Below the pieces are notes generated by a model. It worked only from the letters and a program-made list of their open reading frames with translations, ran no database searches and was not told the DNA's origin. From Anaerolineae bacterium (GTDB lineage: Bacteria; Chloroflexota; Anaerolineae; Aggregatilineales; UBA2796), in assembly GCA_019637555.1 (NCBI GenBank), contig JAHBVK010000054.1, positions 1 through 40,615 on the forward strand: a stretch of 40,615 nucleotides of DNA. The letters run 5' to 3'. The position numbers and the translations under genes were made by a program. Shown one piece after another: positions 40,231-40,615 of the stretch (positions within the stretch are counted from its first letter, which is position 1; the number at the start of each line of letters is the position of its first letter).

Positions 40231-40615
40231 TCACGACGGTTTGTACACGTCGGTGCTCAGATACTTGAGTCCGCTATCGACTTGCAAACAGACGACGGTT
40301 GCGCCCGCGCCCAAGCGTGCCGCGACACGGATCGCTCCGACTACGTTCGCCCCCGATGATGTTCCCGCAAAGATGCCTTCTTCACGCGCTAATCGCCGTG
40401 CCATCTGTTTTGCTTCATCCGTAGATACCGGCAAAATGTCATTGACCAGATCGGGCTTCCACAAGCCGGGGATAAAGCCTGTGCCGATGCCTTCAATCTT
40501 GTGAGAACCCGACGCGCCGCCTGATAGCACCGCCGATTCCGCTGGCTCGACGGCGATCAACTGTACGGTTGGTTTGTGGCGGCGCAGCACCGTGCCGACG
40601 CCTTGCAGCGATGCC
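40231..40615 (-). CDS. cysK: Cysteine synthase family protein, C-terminal part (runs off the window)
   Basis: The last ~128 residues of a PLP-dependent beta-elimination/replacement enzyme. The frame stays open to the window edge, so the start lies outside. The pattern is that of O-acetylserine sulfhydrylase: Gln-Leu-Ile-Ala-Val-Glu-Pro, His-Lys-Ile-Glu-Gly-Ile-Gly-Thr-Gly-Phe-Ile-Pro, Val-Ser-Thr-Asp-Glu-Ala, the phosphate-site-adjacent Gly-Thr-Ser-Ser-Gly-Ala-Asn, and near the end Asp-Ser-Gly-Leu-Lys-Tyr-Leu-Ser-Thr-Asp. The PLP lysine is not in view. Cystathionine beta-synthase has a very similar core, so the exact substrate is not settled. It ends one base from the convergent gene's stop. 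Confidence 0.85.
   Translation of the reverse strand, partial: ASLQGVGTVLRRHKPTVQLIAVEPAESAVLSGGASGSHKIEGIGTGFIPGLWKPDLVNDILPVSTDEAKQMARRLAREEGIFAGTSSGANVVGAIRVAARLGAGATVVCLQVDSGLKYLSTDVYKPS

Overview
The window looks like a chromosome segment of a free-living, heterotrophic, aerobic bacterium, most likely of the phylum Chloroflexota (Anaerolineae or a relative). This assignment is an inference. It rests on the Thr-Pro-Asn repeat lipoprotein, the two LacI/ABC sugar operons with no ATPase gene, the GT9-GT26 fusion, the GH-like/O-antigen-ligase fusion and the moderately high GC content. I found no rRNA, tRNA, CRISPR array, transposase or phage module.

Layout. (1) 1-3540: the 3' part of a large unrecognised protein, then cytochrome oxidase subunits III and IV behind a good sigma70-like promoter and ahead of a strong terminator. 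(2) 3550-7460, minus strand: a Thr-Pro repeat lipoprotein, a small EF-hand-like protein, a secreted TolB-like propeller protein and a sucrase/ferredoxin-like (Apd1-type) [2Fe-2S] protein. (3) 7600-10090, plus strand: a lipocalin-like protein whose C-terminus is encoded by an inverted-repeat element, then a carboxylesterase and a two-domain ring-cleaving dioxygenase resembling the MhqD/MhqO pair; a palindromic terminator follows. (4) 10110-13000: a SIMPL-domain protein, a GNAT acetyltransferase and a YihY/BrkB membrane protein. (5) 12995-17706, minus strand: a tightly packed operon of a membrane protein, a GT4 glycosyltransferase, a fused GT9-GT26 glycosyltransferase and a heptose-kinase-like PfkB enzyme, which together suggest cell-surface glycan synthesis.

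(6) 17974-27307: a dihydrofolate-reductase-family protein on the minus strand. Divergent from it is a LacI regulator with two candidate operators at its own promoter, followed by a sugar-binding protein, two permeases with unusual extra domains, a secreted unknown protein and a GH31 glycosidase. (7) 27308-31710: a cluster of short palindromes, an SGNH-like membrane-anchored protein, and a convergent overlapping 1057-residue protein joining a glycosidase-like domain to an O-antigen-ligase-like membrane domain. (8) 31711-32216: a gene-free stretch. (9) 32217-39554, minus strand: a probable dextran/isomalto-oligosaccharide operon of LacI, binding protein, two permeases, GH66 dextranase and GH15 glucosidase. 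The same 18-base operator stands before the regulator and before the binding protein. (10) 39696-40615: a Dam-methyltransferase-like protein with an altered catalytic motif, and the C-terminal part of a cysteine-synthase-family enzyme running off the window.

How the genes work together. The two sugar operons have the same plan: a regulator, a lipid- or membrane-held binding protein, a stem-loop, two permeases and glycosidases. Both must borrow an ATPase encoded elsewhere. In the second operon, a secreted GH66 would cut dextran, the transporter would import the oligosaccharides and a cytoplasmic GH15 would release glucose. The window also carries a family of short elements built from paired palindromes. 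Two of these elements have become part of protein-coding sequence.
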